Origin: UBA4658 sp002405485
GTDB lineage: Bacteria > Planctomycetota > Phycisphaerae > Phycisphaerales > UBA1924
Direction of reading: 5' to 3'
Assembly (NCBI GenBank): GCA_036823255.1
Contig: DAISGC010000008.1
Location: 1-61,020, forward strand
Length of the DNA: 61,020 bases
Part shown: piece after piece, positions 15,350 through 23,492 of the stretch
Numbering within the stretch: the first letter of the stretch is position 1
Layout: the number at the start of each line of letters is the position of its first letter
The notes under the pieces: generated by a model
Told to the model about the DNA's origin: nothing
Seen by the model: the letters and a program-made list of their open reading frames with translations, nothing else
Database searches by the model: none
Made by a program: the position numbers and the translations under genes

Positions 15350-18300
15350 ATGATCAGGACCGCCGCCACGCACCGCAGGACACGCCTGGCCGCCGCGGTG
15401 CTCTTGGGCGCGGGGTGGGTGATGGCGAGCATTCCGTCTGTGGCCGCGGGTGGCCCGGTGGTGCATCCGGCGTGGGGCCCGCGGATCGTGACGGATCTTC
15501 GGCCGTCGTCGACGGAGATCGAGCTGGTGCTGGATGCGGCGCGGCCGGTGCAGTGCCTGACGCTGGAGGCCCTGGCTGCGGTGGCCGAGGGTGATCGTCA
15601 TGGTGAGGCGGTGGTGCGATCGGCGGACTCGTCGATCGTGTCGGTGGAGGACGGCGGGCGGGTGCCGGTGATCGCGGGCGAGCGGTACGCGTATGCGTTT
15701 GTTCGGCCGCACCGGACGGGCGAGACGACGCTGCATGTCGGGGGCGAAGCCGTGCGTGTGCGGGTGGTGGAGCAGGATGCGCTCGTGCGCTCGGCGCTCA
15801 GCGGGCGAGCGTTTGGGTCGATACCTCGGGTGCTTGGTCCGTCGGCGGGAGCCGGGGTGTTTGGCGAGATGGCCGTCGCGATCGGATGGTGGCGCTGGAA
15901 CGGGGAACAGGATCGAGTGCGGGTTCGGGTGAGCGACGGGGTTGTGACGAAGGACTTTGAAGCGTCATGGACGAGTTCGGCGGCCCGTGGCCCGTTTGCG
16001 CTTGGGGCGTGCGTGGTCGACTTTGGAGCGTTCGCCCCGGGAGAGTGCACGCTGCGCGTGGTGCGCGAGACGGCGGCGGGCGAGATCGAGGGCGACGCGG
16101 TGGTGGTGCGGGTGGTCGCGCTGCGGAGCGACGAGGTCGTCACCCTGGAGTGCGAGGACGACCACGGACAACTGGCGACCAATGCCTGGGGCCCACCCAA
16201 GCCCCCGAGCAGACAAGCGGACAAGGCCGCCTCGGGCGGTGCGTACTTCGCGAACAACGCGGCGGAGCCGCGGCTGCGGGTGCCGATCGTCGTGGACGAG
16301 CAGCGTGGCGCCGGGTGGTATCAGGTGATCGTGCACGCGGCGGGGGATGATGCGGCGGGCGCGATGCCGAGCGTGGGCGTGACGGTGAACGACGCGCAGC
16401 GGCCGTCCTCGGCGAGCGCGATCGCGATGCCGACGTGGCACAGGATCGCGGTGGGGACGCCGACGCGGCTGGAACCGGGCCGGCACACGCTTCGGCTGGA
16501 TTTCGTGAATGACTTTGCGGCTGGGCGAGCGGATCGCAACTTGAAGCTCGACAGGGTCGAGATTGCCAGGGTCGCCGATGTTCAGGCCGCGGAGACAGGG
16601 AGTGCGGCGATCGGGAACGGTGAACGAGCCGGCATGACGGGTGGCATGACAGGTGGCATGGCTGGGGGCATGGCTGGCGAGACGGGCGGCGCGGGCATGG
16701 CGATGGGCGGGGGCATGTCGAGCGCGGGCATGAGCTCCGGGAGCGTCTCGGGCGGTGACGCGTGGCCCGCGAACGTCGGGCGGACGACGCTGCGGGTGGC
16801 GTTTGAGCGGCCGCTGGATGGCCAGCTCCTGATGGGCGAGGCGGAGGTGCGCGGCGTGACGTGGTGGCCGACGCAGCGGGCGAAGCTGGATGAAGGCGGC
16901 GAGCCGCCGAGAGTGTCGCTGGTGGTGAACGGGCGGGTGGTGGAGACACAGCGAACCGACGCGCCGCGATTCGTGCTGACACCCGAAGGGCTGCGGGCCG
17001 GGAGCAACACGCTGCGGCTGGTCGCGCAGCGGGGCGGGAGCATCGCCAGCACGAGCGAGCAGACGATCATCGTTCCCGAGGCGCTTGGGGCGATGGTCGC
17101 GGATGCGGGTCGTGTTCGAGGGGCGTTTCGGTTGACGGTGCATGAGCCGGGCTGGGGCCCGGAGGTGCGCGGACGCCTGCGCGACGGGCAGATGGGTGAG
17201 CAGCGGTTCTTGGCTCCCGTGCAGGCCGCGGAACGGGTGTGGGTGGAGCTTCCGGAGCGTCTGCGGGGTGTGTTCGACGTGCACGTGGAGGGGTACTCGA
17301 CCGGTCGCGGGCAGCGGCTGGACGTGCGTGTGGAGCGGTCGCGGCAGGACTCCGGGACAGGCGAGGATGGCTGGACAGACGCGGGCCCGGAAGCGATCGC
17401 GGCGACGAGCACGGTGCCGAACTGGCACGGCACGCATCGATTGACGGGTCCGGGGCATGAGGGGATCCGGCTCGGGGGCGGGCGTCAGCGGCTGGTGCTG
17501 GAGGTCCCCGACGCGCGCGGGGGCTGGACGGCGTCACGCTCGCCGAGGCCGGTGCTGTGGATGCAGGCCATTCGGCTCGTGGAGCGCCCGGGCGCGATCG
17601 ACGGGCGCGGGCCGGCGGTGAACATCGTGCATCCGCGGCCCGGCACGCGGATCGCGGGCGCCGACGCGCTGGTCGCGGAGGTGGCGGGGGCGACGGCGAT
17701 CGTCGGGGCGGAGGCGGTGATCGACGGCACGCCGACGGGGGTGATGCACGAGGTGAGCGGGCAGCGCGGCTTTGGTCGGGTGGTGGTGCCCCTGGTGCTG
17801 CGGGGCGTGAAGGCCGGGGACCGCCGAGTGTCGCTGCGGGTTGTGGATGCGTGGGGGAACTCGACGCAGACGCCGGAGGTGTCGGTGCGTGCGGACCCGA
17901 GGCCCTGGCACGAATCCGGCGAGGAGCCGACGGCGTATGAGCGGGCGGTGCTGCTGCTCAACCGGATCGGGTACGGCCCGGAGCGCGGGGAACTGGCGAG
18001 CGTGATGGCGTTGGGCGTGGAGGGGTATGTGGCGGATCGGCTTGGGCGATCGGCCGGGACAGGGACAGCCGACGCCGCGGAGCGGGCCGCACTGGAACTC
18101 GGGGAGGTCCGCTTCGCCAATGCGCGCTCGCAGTATGACGTGTCGCGGCGTGCGATTCAGCAGGCGATCGTTTCGGGCAATCCGGTGCGGACGCGGCTGG
18201 TGCTGTGGTCGCAGAATCACTTCTCGACCTGGCTGCGCAAGACCGAGGCGTGGCGGAAGCTCGACGAGCACGAGGCCTTCAGCGCGACCGGTGCGGCGCG

Positions 18301-19387
18301 ATTCGGCGAGCTGCTTCGGCTGAGCGCCACAAGCCCGGCGATGCTCAGGTATCTCGATCAGGAGCGCTCCTTCAACGGGCGGTTGAACGAGAACTATGCC
18401 CGCGAGATTCTGGAGCTGCACACGGTCGGGGTGCGCGGCGGATATGCGCAAAAGGACGTCACACATCTGGCGCACGTGCTGACGGGGTGGACGACGGCGC
18501 GCGGCGCGCTTCCGGGCGGAGGGGATCTGACGGCGGACGATGACGGGCTCGCCGAGGACTTCCGCACAGAGCCGCGGGCGGGGTCGCCGCTTGACCAGCC
18601 GAGGGTGGTCTTTGGGGCGCGGTTCGGGGCCGACGGCCTGGACGATCGCCACGAGCGTGTGCTTCGGGCGATCGAGATGCTGGCGACGCATCCGAGGACG
18701 GCGGAGTACATCTGCGGCAAGCTCGCCGCCCATTACACGCATGCCGATCCGGACGCGGAGCTGGTGCTTGCGATGCGGGAGACGTTTCTGCGAACGGGCG
18801 GCGACCTGCGACGGGTGGTGGGGACGATGGTCGGGCACTCGGCGTTCTGGAGGTCGGCGCGGACGCCTCGGCTGGCCCATCCGCTGGATTACGCCCTGCG
18901 GCTCTCACGGACGACGGGCGCGAACTCGCCGTGGGACGTTGGCGACTTCCTCGCCGCGAGCGGGCACGGGATGTTCGATCGTGCGACGCCCGACGGCTAT
19001 CCGGAAGTGGACGCGGAAGTGATGGACTCCAACGCGATGCTGCAGCGATGGAAGCTGGCGGGGAAGGCCGACGGGCCGATCGCCGACGCGGTGCCGGGGG
19101 TGCTGCGGTGGAACGATCGCGCGTTGGAAGTGCCGATGGGAATGGACACACCGGAGGGCTCGGAGTCGCACCCCACGGCGAACGCCGAAGCCCAGCTCAT
19201 CGTGGACCTGATCGCGATCCGGCTGACGGGGCATCCCTTGAGCGCGGCGTCGAACGAGGCCGCGCTGCGTGTGCTCATGAGGACGGCACCCGTGCTGCCG
19301 GCTCGGCCTGAGCACTGGATGCGGGATGCGCGGATCCGGACGGCGGGGGCGTTCATCGCGCAGTTGCCGGAGGCGAATCTCAAGTGA
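15350..19387 (+). CDS. Large exported DUF1800 protein
   Basis: 1345 residues from ATG 15350; the signal peptide (RRTRLAAAVLLGAGWVMASIPSVAAG) fixes this start although the frame is open further upstream. Residues about 30-850 are beta-rich, with several carbohydrate-binding or Ig-like repeats, for example around LRVPIVVDEQRGAGWY and GLRAGSNTLRLVAQRGG. Residues about 427-468 form a Met/Gly-rich tract (repeats of GMTG, GMAG). The C-terminal third, from about 858, is DUF1800 (AVLLLNRIGYGP, LWSQNHFSTWL, NENYAREILELHTVG, LAHVLTGWT). DUF1800 genes are usually paired with DUF1501 genes, as here (19467). Exact function unknown; an extracytoplasmic enzyme or export-related pair is the general inference. 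Confidence 0.9.
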   Translation: MIRTAATHRRTRLAAAVLLGAGWVMASIPSVAAGGPVVHPAWGPRIVTDLRPSSTEIELVLDAARPVQCLTLEALAAVAEGDRHGEAVVRSADSSIVSVEDGGRVPVIAGERYAYAFVRPHRTGETTLHVGGEAVRVRVVEQDALVRSALSGRAFGSIPRVLGPSAGAGVFGEMAVAIGWWRWNGEQDRVRVRVSDGVVTKDFEASWTSSAARGPFALGACVVDFGAFAPGECTLRVVRETAAGEIEGDAVVVRVVALRSDEVVTLECEDDHGQLATNAWGPPKPPSRQADKAASGGAYFANNAAEPRLRVPIVVDEQRGAGWYQVIVHAAGDDAAGAMPSVGVTVNDAQRPSSASAIAMPTWHRIAVGTPTRLEPGRHTLRLDFVNDFAAGRADRNLKLDRVEIARVADVQAAETGSAAIGNGERAGMTGGMTGGMAGGMAGETGGAGMAMGGGMSSAGMSSGSVSGGDAWPANVGRTTLRVAFERPLDGQLLMGEAEVRGVTWWPTQRAKLDEGGEPPRVSLVVNGRVVETQRTDAPRFVLTPEGLRAGSNTLRLVAQRGGSIASTSEQTIIVPEALGAMVADAGRVRGAFRLTVHEPGWGPEVRGRLRDGQMGEQRFLAPVQAAERVWVELPERLRGVFDVHVEGYSTGRGQRLDVRVERSRQDSGTGEDGWTDAGPEAIAATSTVPNWHGTHRLTGPGHEGIRLGGGRQRLVLEVPDARGGWTASRSPRPVLWMQAIRLVERPGAIDGRGPAVNIVHPRPGTRIAGADALVAEVAGATAIVGAEAVIDGTPTGVMHEVSGQRGFGRVVVPLVLRGVKAGDRRVSLRVVDAWGNSTQTPEVSVRADPRPWHESGEEPTAYERAVLLLNRIGYGPERGELASVMALGVEGYVADRLGRSAGTGTADAAERAALELGEVRFANARSQYDVSRRAIQQAIVSGNPVRTRLVLWSQNHFSTWLRKTEAWRKLDEHEAFSATGAARFGELLRLSATSPAMLRYLDQERSFNGRLNENYAREILELHTVGVRGGYAQKDVTHLAHVLTGWTTARGALPGGGDLTADDDGLAEDFRTEPRAGSPLDQPRVVFGARFGADGLDDRHERVLRAIEMLATHPRTAEYICGKLAAHYTHADPDAELVLAMRETFLRTGGDLRRVVGTMVGHSAFWRSARTPRLAHPLDYALRLSRTTGANSPWDVGDFLAASGHGMFDRATPDGYPEVDAEVMDSNAMLQRWKLAGKADGPIADAVPGVLRWNDRALEVPMGMDTPEGSESHPTANAEAQLIVDLIAIRLTGHPLSAASNEAALRVLMRTAPVLPARPEHWMRDARIRTAGAFIAQLPEANLK

Positions 19388-19466
19388 GTCTGGGCGGTAC
19401 AACCGATGGCGCAGGGCGATCGGCACGACGGGAACGTGCATCGCGGCGGAACAGCAAGGAGCGGGC

Positions 19467-20783
19467 ATGCATCTGACTCGACGTTACTTTCTGAAGGCCG
19501 CGGGCGCGGCGTGCGCGTATGTGGGCGTGTCGCCGCTGCTGCTGGGCGCCGAGTCTTCGGCCGCGATGTTGACGCCCGAGATCACGCGTCGCGGCCGGAC
19601 GCTGGTGGCGCTGTTCCTTCGGGGCGGCGCGGACGGGCTGAACCTCATCGTGCCGCACGGGGACGGGGCGTATGCGGGTCTGCGCCGCGGGATCGCCGTG
19701 CCCGCGCCGTCGGCGGGGCAGAGCGGGAGCGCGATCGACCTGGACGGATTCTTCGGGCTGAATCCGCGGCTGGGCGCGCTCAAGGGGCTGTTTGACGAGG
19801 GCTCGTGCGTCGCGCTGCACGCGGTGGGGTATGACCGCAACACCCGCTCGCACTTTGAGGAGCAGGACACGTGGGAGACGGGCGTGGTGGGGAACACCAT
19901 TCACTCCGACGGGTGGCTGAATCGGCACCTGGCGACAAGCACGGGGCACGGGCCGATCCGCGCGGTGAGCATCGGGGATGCGCTCCCGCGGATCATGCAG
20001 GGCAAGCAGCCGGCGTATGCGGTGCGCGGGCTGGAGGAGCTGAACCTGCCGAAGACGGCGCGCGGCGTGGACCCGGAGGCGATCTCCGCCGCGCTCGAGC
20101 ACGCGTATCAGCAGTCGGCGATGCGCCGGGCCGGGGACGCGACGGAACTGCTGGCGCAGTCGGCGGGGACGACGCTGGAGGGCGTTCGGCAGCTTCGGGC
20201 CGTCACCAGCGGGCCATATACCCCGGGCGCCGAGTATCCCAAGACCGAGCTTGGCCGAAAGCTCATGCAGGTGGCTCGGCTGATCAAGGCGGATATCGGG
20301 CTGGAGGTCGCCGAGGTGGATCTGGGCGGATGGGACACGCATCAGAATCAGGGCCGCGGCGGCGAGGGACAGTTCGGGAACCTCACCCAGCAGGTGGGCG
20401 ACGCGCTCGCGGCGTTCCACAAGGACCTTGGCGAGCGGATGGACGATGTGCTCGTGGTCACGCTGACGGACTTCGGGCGCACCGCATTCGAGAACGGCAC
20501 CGGCGGGACCGACCACGGGTGGGCCAACGCCATGCTCGTCTTGGGCGGGAGTGTGCACCGCGGGCACGCGATGGCCTCGGCGAGGGGCGAGACCTCGCCG
20601 CGCAAGGTGCTGGGCCAGTGGCCGGGGCTGTCTCGCGAGCAGTTGCACCAAGGACGAGACCTCAAGCACACGACCGACTTCCGCGATGTGCTGGGCGAAC
20701 TGGTCGCGGTGCACCTGGGGAACGCGAACATTCAGGGCGTGCTGCCCGGGCACACGTTCAAGCGGGTCGGGATCATCGGGTGA
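19467..20783 (+). CDS. Tat-exported DUF1501 protein
   Basis: 438 residues from ATG 19467, with AGGAG nine bases upstream. The N-terminus HLTRRYFLKAAGAACAYVG is a twin-arginine signal. The body carries the DUF1501 hallmarks: LFLRGGADGLNLIVP, NPRLGALKGLF, RSHFEEQDTWETG, LGGWDTHQNQG, VVTLTDFGRTAFENGTGGTDHG. The family is related to sulfatase/alkaline-phosphatase-like folds and is almost always next to DUF1800, as seen 79 bases upstream. Tat export suggests it folds, and perhaps takes a metal, before secretion. Confidence 0.93.
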   Translation: MHLTRRYFLKAAGAACAYVGVSPLLLGAESSAAMLTPEITRRGRTLVALFLRGGADGLNLIVPHGDGAYAGLRRGIAVPAPSAGQSGSAIDLDGFFGLNPRLGALKGLFDEGSCVALHAVGYDRNTRSHFEEQDTWETGVVGNTIHSDGWLNRHLATSTGHGPIRAVSIGDALPRIMQGKQPAYAVRGLEELNLPKTARGVDPEAISAALEHAYQQSAMRRAGDATELLAQSAGTTLEGVRQLRAVTSGPYTPGAEYPKTELGRKLMQVARLIKADIGLEVAEVDLGGWDTHQNQGRGGEGQFGNLTQQVGDALAAFHKDLGERMDDVLVVTLTDFGRTAFENGTGGTDHGWANAMLVLGGSVHRGHAMASARGETSPRKVLGQWPGLSREQLHQGRDLKHTTDFRDVLGELVAVHLGNANIQGVLPGHTFKRVGIIG

Positions 20784-20820
20784 GGCACGCCGAGATCGGG
20801 CCTGCGGGCTGTGCGGCGGG

Positions 20821-21471
20821 TTACACGACCCGGCCGCGCTCCAGTTCGTCCAGTTCGTGATACAGGTTGTCGCGGGCGCGATCCTCAAGGGCCCGGGCGT
20901 AATGGGGCGTCGCGTAGATGCGGGGCTTGTCGAGCATGCGCTGGACGAAGGCCATTCGGCCGACGCGAAAGGGCTCGTCGTCGGCGAAGGCAAACTCGGC
21001 CCGGATCTGCCGACGGTACTCGTCGTACTGCTCGCGGGAAGAGCCCAGGATCGTCAGATCGATGTCGGCGACCAATGCCGGATCGCCCTTGCCGGGGTCG
21101 CTGGAGTGCCGCGTCGCCATGATGCCGGCTCGGACCTTGGCCAGGAACTCGGGCGAGCACCCAAGGAGCCCGCCGATCATCGCGGCGGCATCGGCGGACC
21201 GGTCCTCGTTGTCGGGTCGGGCGGCGATGTACACGCAGTCGTGCAGCCAGAGAGCCATCTCGACGGCGTCGCGGTCGTCGGCGAGGCGAAAGACCAGATC
21301 AAACTCGTCGAGCACCTGGGCGATGTGATCCAGCGTGTGATACGCCCGCGGCGGATGGGTGTAGAGCGTCCGGATCATGTCGAACGTCAGCTCGCTCTCG
21401 TCGGCGTCCTTGAACACGCCGACGCGCAAGCAGAGGGCGTTCCAGCGGGTGTGGAGGGCGTCAGAGGACAT
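20821..21471 (-). CDS. HD-superfamily metal-dependent hydrolase
   Basis: 216 residues. Metal ligands of the HD family are visible: the first His in YHTLDHI, the HD pair in LWLHDCVY, and a downstream DRSADAA segment followed by ATRHSSDPG and VADIDLTILG. This pattern fits the COG4339 type of predicted HD phosphohydrolases. Cytoplasmic, substrate unknown. It converges with the DUF1501 gene. Confidence 0.85.
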   Translation of the reverse strand: MSSDALHTRWNALCLRVGVFKDADESELTFDMIRTLYTHPPRAYHTLDHIAQVLDEFDLVFRLADDRDAVEMALWLHDCVYIAARPDNEDRSADAAAMIGGLLGCSPEFLAKVRAGIMATRHSSDPGKGDPALVADIDLTILGSSREQYDEYRRQIRAEFAFADDEPFRVGRMAFVQRMLDKPRIYATPHYARALEDRARDNLYHELDELERGRVV

Positions 21472-21676
21472 GGCGATGACACCGCAACCGGCGATGAGCG
21501 TTGAGCAGCAAGCATGAGTCTATCCAACAACCCGGGCACCGCTGACCCGGCGAGACCGCCAGTTGAGCGGGCTTTAGCGAGCGGAGATGCGGGAACATGC
21601 GGCCAAACTTGCCCGGCTCATTGAAACGCCCCTTGAGCAGTCCGGCCAAGCGGAAATCCACGCCGTGCGCAGCCAT
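21461..21676 (-). pseudogene. Possible N-terminal fragment of a haem-peroxidase-like gene
   Basis: A short frame starting at ATG 21676 with GGAG nearby upstream. Its first 37 residues read like protein, with GKFGRMFPHL resembling the start of bacterial haem peroxidases (pattern GRFGRMF). After about residue 45 the sequence loses protein character and runs into the start of the HD gene. If genuine, it is a truncated remnant left in the scarred region that follows. Recognition rests on one short motif. Confidence 0.25.
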
Positions 21677-22105
21677 GATGATTCTCCGATCGCATCACCC
21701 ACTTCAGCCCAAGTACAGGTACGCCTGAGGGCACCACTTCGTGAGGGATCACGATCGAATACCGATGACAACTACCGCCGCGCGACCTGTGGCCCTCCGC
21801 AGGATGTACGGACCGACGCCCGTTCACCCGAGCAACGCTTAGACGTTCTTGGAGATTCGCTGCACGAACAGCCACAATGTGAAGGACGTCACCAGCGCGG
21901 TACAGACCGCCCATCGAGTCGGTGTAGGTGTACCCGGACCAGCGGCCATCCTCGAAACGCGTGATGCGTGAGTTGTCGTGGTCGCCGGAGCTGCCGCCGG
22001 TGCCGTTGTGCTCGTCCGCATAAATCCGCCGCTCGCGCCGCCAGACTCAGGATCGACGCACTTTCGCGCAAGGTTCGCAGGTCCAGATCGCCGCGGGAAG
22101 CTCCA

Positions 22106-22294
22106 AACCATGGCAGGTTTGGAAGAAAACGTGACAGGTTTGGAACAAACCATGACAGGTTTGGAACAAAACGTGGCTGGTTTGGAGCAAACCTCGACCA
22201 CTTTGGAACAAACCATGGCAGGTTTGGAGCAAACCATGGCAACTTTGGAGCACAGTGCGAGCGCTTCGGAGCAAATCTTGGCCGGTTCGAGCCA
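22106..22294 (+). repeat. 21-bp tandem array, nine units
   Basis: Exact 21-base periodicity: the TTTGGA-type core recurs at 22118, 22139, 22160, 22181, 22202, 22223, 22244, then degenerates at 22265 and 22286. The better units contain the small inverted repeat GGTTTGGAACAAACC. The period is a multiple of three, so all frames stay open. On the plus strand it reads as a heptad repeat (GLEQTMA), on the minus strand as CSKPAMV or PNLPWFV. I cannot tell which, if any, is translated. Confidence 0.8.
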
Positions 22295-22340
22295 AGACAT
22301 AACCACGTTGTGACGCGGCCCCACAGCACCAACTCAACCC

Positions 22341-22635
22341 GGAACTCCCCGACAGATCGCCTCCGCCGAACGGGTTATCAAAACGATCAAGGCCGAGTCT
22401 CTGGACCGGTTCTCCCTGATGGGCACGAAGCATCTGGATCATCAGGTCGGCGAGTTTACCGACTATTGCAACCGCCAGCGCGCATTCTGGGATCGGCGGG
22501 GCCACGCCGCTGCAGATGAGCCGGGTCGGACCAACTACGCCCCAATCGATCGAACTTCGGGGCCGCGACGGCCCGGTCTGCTGCCGCCAGCGGCTGGGCG
22601 GCGTGGTGAAGCACTACCATCGAAGAGCCGCGTGA
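22341..22635 (+). pseudogene. Integrase-core transposase remnant
   Basis: Plus-strand frame reading SAERVIKTIKAESLDRF, then LDHQVGEFTDYCNRQRA, matches the last part of DDE integrase-core transposases (IS3/IS481-like; the family pattern is ERxNxSIKxECLD...YYNxxRPH). After a frame change the last codons CRQRLGGVVKHYHRRAA end at TGA 22633-22635, the usual C-terminal ending of such proteins. The N-terminal catalytic part and both ends of the element are missing, so this is a dead fragment. Confidence 0.6.
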
Positions 22636-22825
22636 GAGACAGGGTACGATCTCCTCGAAGATTCGTGGCTTTGGCATGGATGGAGTTTTTGCACACTGCG
22701 GGCCCGGAGTCTGGGCGTGCTGCCGGCGACGCTGCGTTACTGGGCGGATCGAGTACTCGCACACTTCAAACGACGCGCCGCTTAGGGCAGCTTTACCGTC
22801 CCGATGAAGTCTCTGGCGCAGCATG

Positions 22826-23467
22826 TTATGATATTCGCCCGAGGCGTTGGCACAGCTCATGCAGTTCATTATCTCCACGGCACAGGTCTGTGTCAATCAC
22901 ATTCAACAACTTAACGACTTTATCAGCATCAAGGACGAACTCCGGCAGAGCTAGTTCGTTAGCACGAGCGATCTCGAGCGAGCAGGGTTCGGACAAATAG
23001 CATCTGCCAATGCAAGCGACTGCAAATGGAGTAAATGGGCCGCTAAGATGGCACTGGTCATAACCAAACAATTTAATAAACAGCAGCAAATTCGACATAT
23101 ACTGCATATCAAATTGCATCCTATTGAGTACCAAGTAGAGCAGTGCGAGTTCAGCAGCGGCAAGATACACCTCTTCGCCGCAGGCCGAACATCCCGCAAT
23201 AATAGAAAGCGCACAGCAAGTGGACAGCAACTGTTTGTTTCTATTGTCGCTAAATATGTTCTCTGCTAAGAATATCGATGCTATTTCAACGACAACTGGC
23301 ATTTCAGGATCGAGCACTGCAGTCTTAAACCATCGCCGCATCGCCTGCAATTCCTCCTGCGAACGCCCTTTAAAGTTATGCTGGCCATAGCTGGTCCTGG
23401 AGAGTTTGCCGAACAAGCAATCACACACACGATGTACATGCTCTTGAAGGATTGCTGAGTTCTTCAT
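22826..23467 (-). CDS. AT-rich hypothetical gene, candidate RHS immunity protein
   Basis: 213 residues if started at ATG 23467, the first ATG after the RHS stop at 23493 (25-base gap); the frame is open further upstream inside the RHS gene. No known family. Predicted mostly alpha-helical, with a hydrophobic Cys-containing stretch (LLSTCCALSIIAGCSACG) and LALLYLVLNRMQF. No signal peptide. Base composition is strikingly unlike the neighbours: 22 of 60 bases are G or C at 23041-23100, against a his operon that is obviously GC-rich. Its position directly behind a polymorphic RHS tip is where immunity genes normally sit; this is inference from context. Confidence 0.6.
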   Translation of the reverse strand: MKNSAILQEHVHRVCDCLFGKLSRTSYGQHNFKGRSQEELQAMRRWFKTAVLDPEMPVVVEIASIFLAENIFSDNRNKQLLSTCCALSIIAGCSACGEEVYLAAAELALLYLVLNRMQFDMQYMSNLLLFIKLFGYDQCHLSGPFTPFAVACIGRCYLSEPCSLEIARANELALPEFVLDADKVVKLLNVIDTDLCRGDNELHELCQRLGRIS

Positions 23468-23492
23468 CGGAATTGTAATACCTGGGACAACC

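Noticed and set aside
22106..22294. CRISPR array
   Set aside because: The 21-base units are contiguous with no unique spacers and no cas genes nearby.
22636..22825. Coding sequence between the transposase remnant and the AT-rich gene
   Set aside because: Short frames with protein-like runs (GVFAHCGPGVW) exist, but none has a start, a family match or consistent codon use; probably mobile-element debris.
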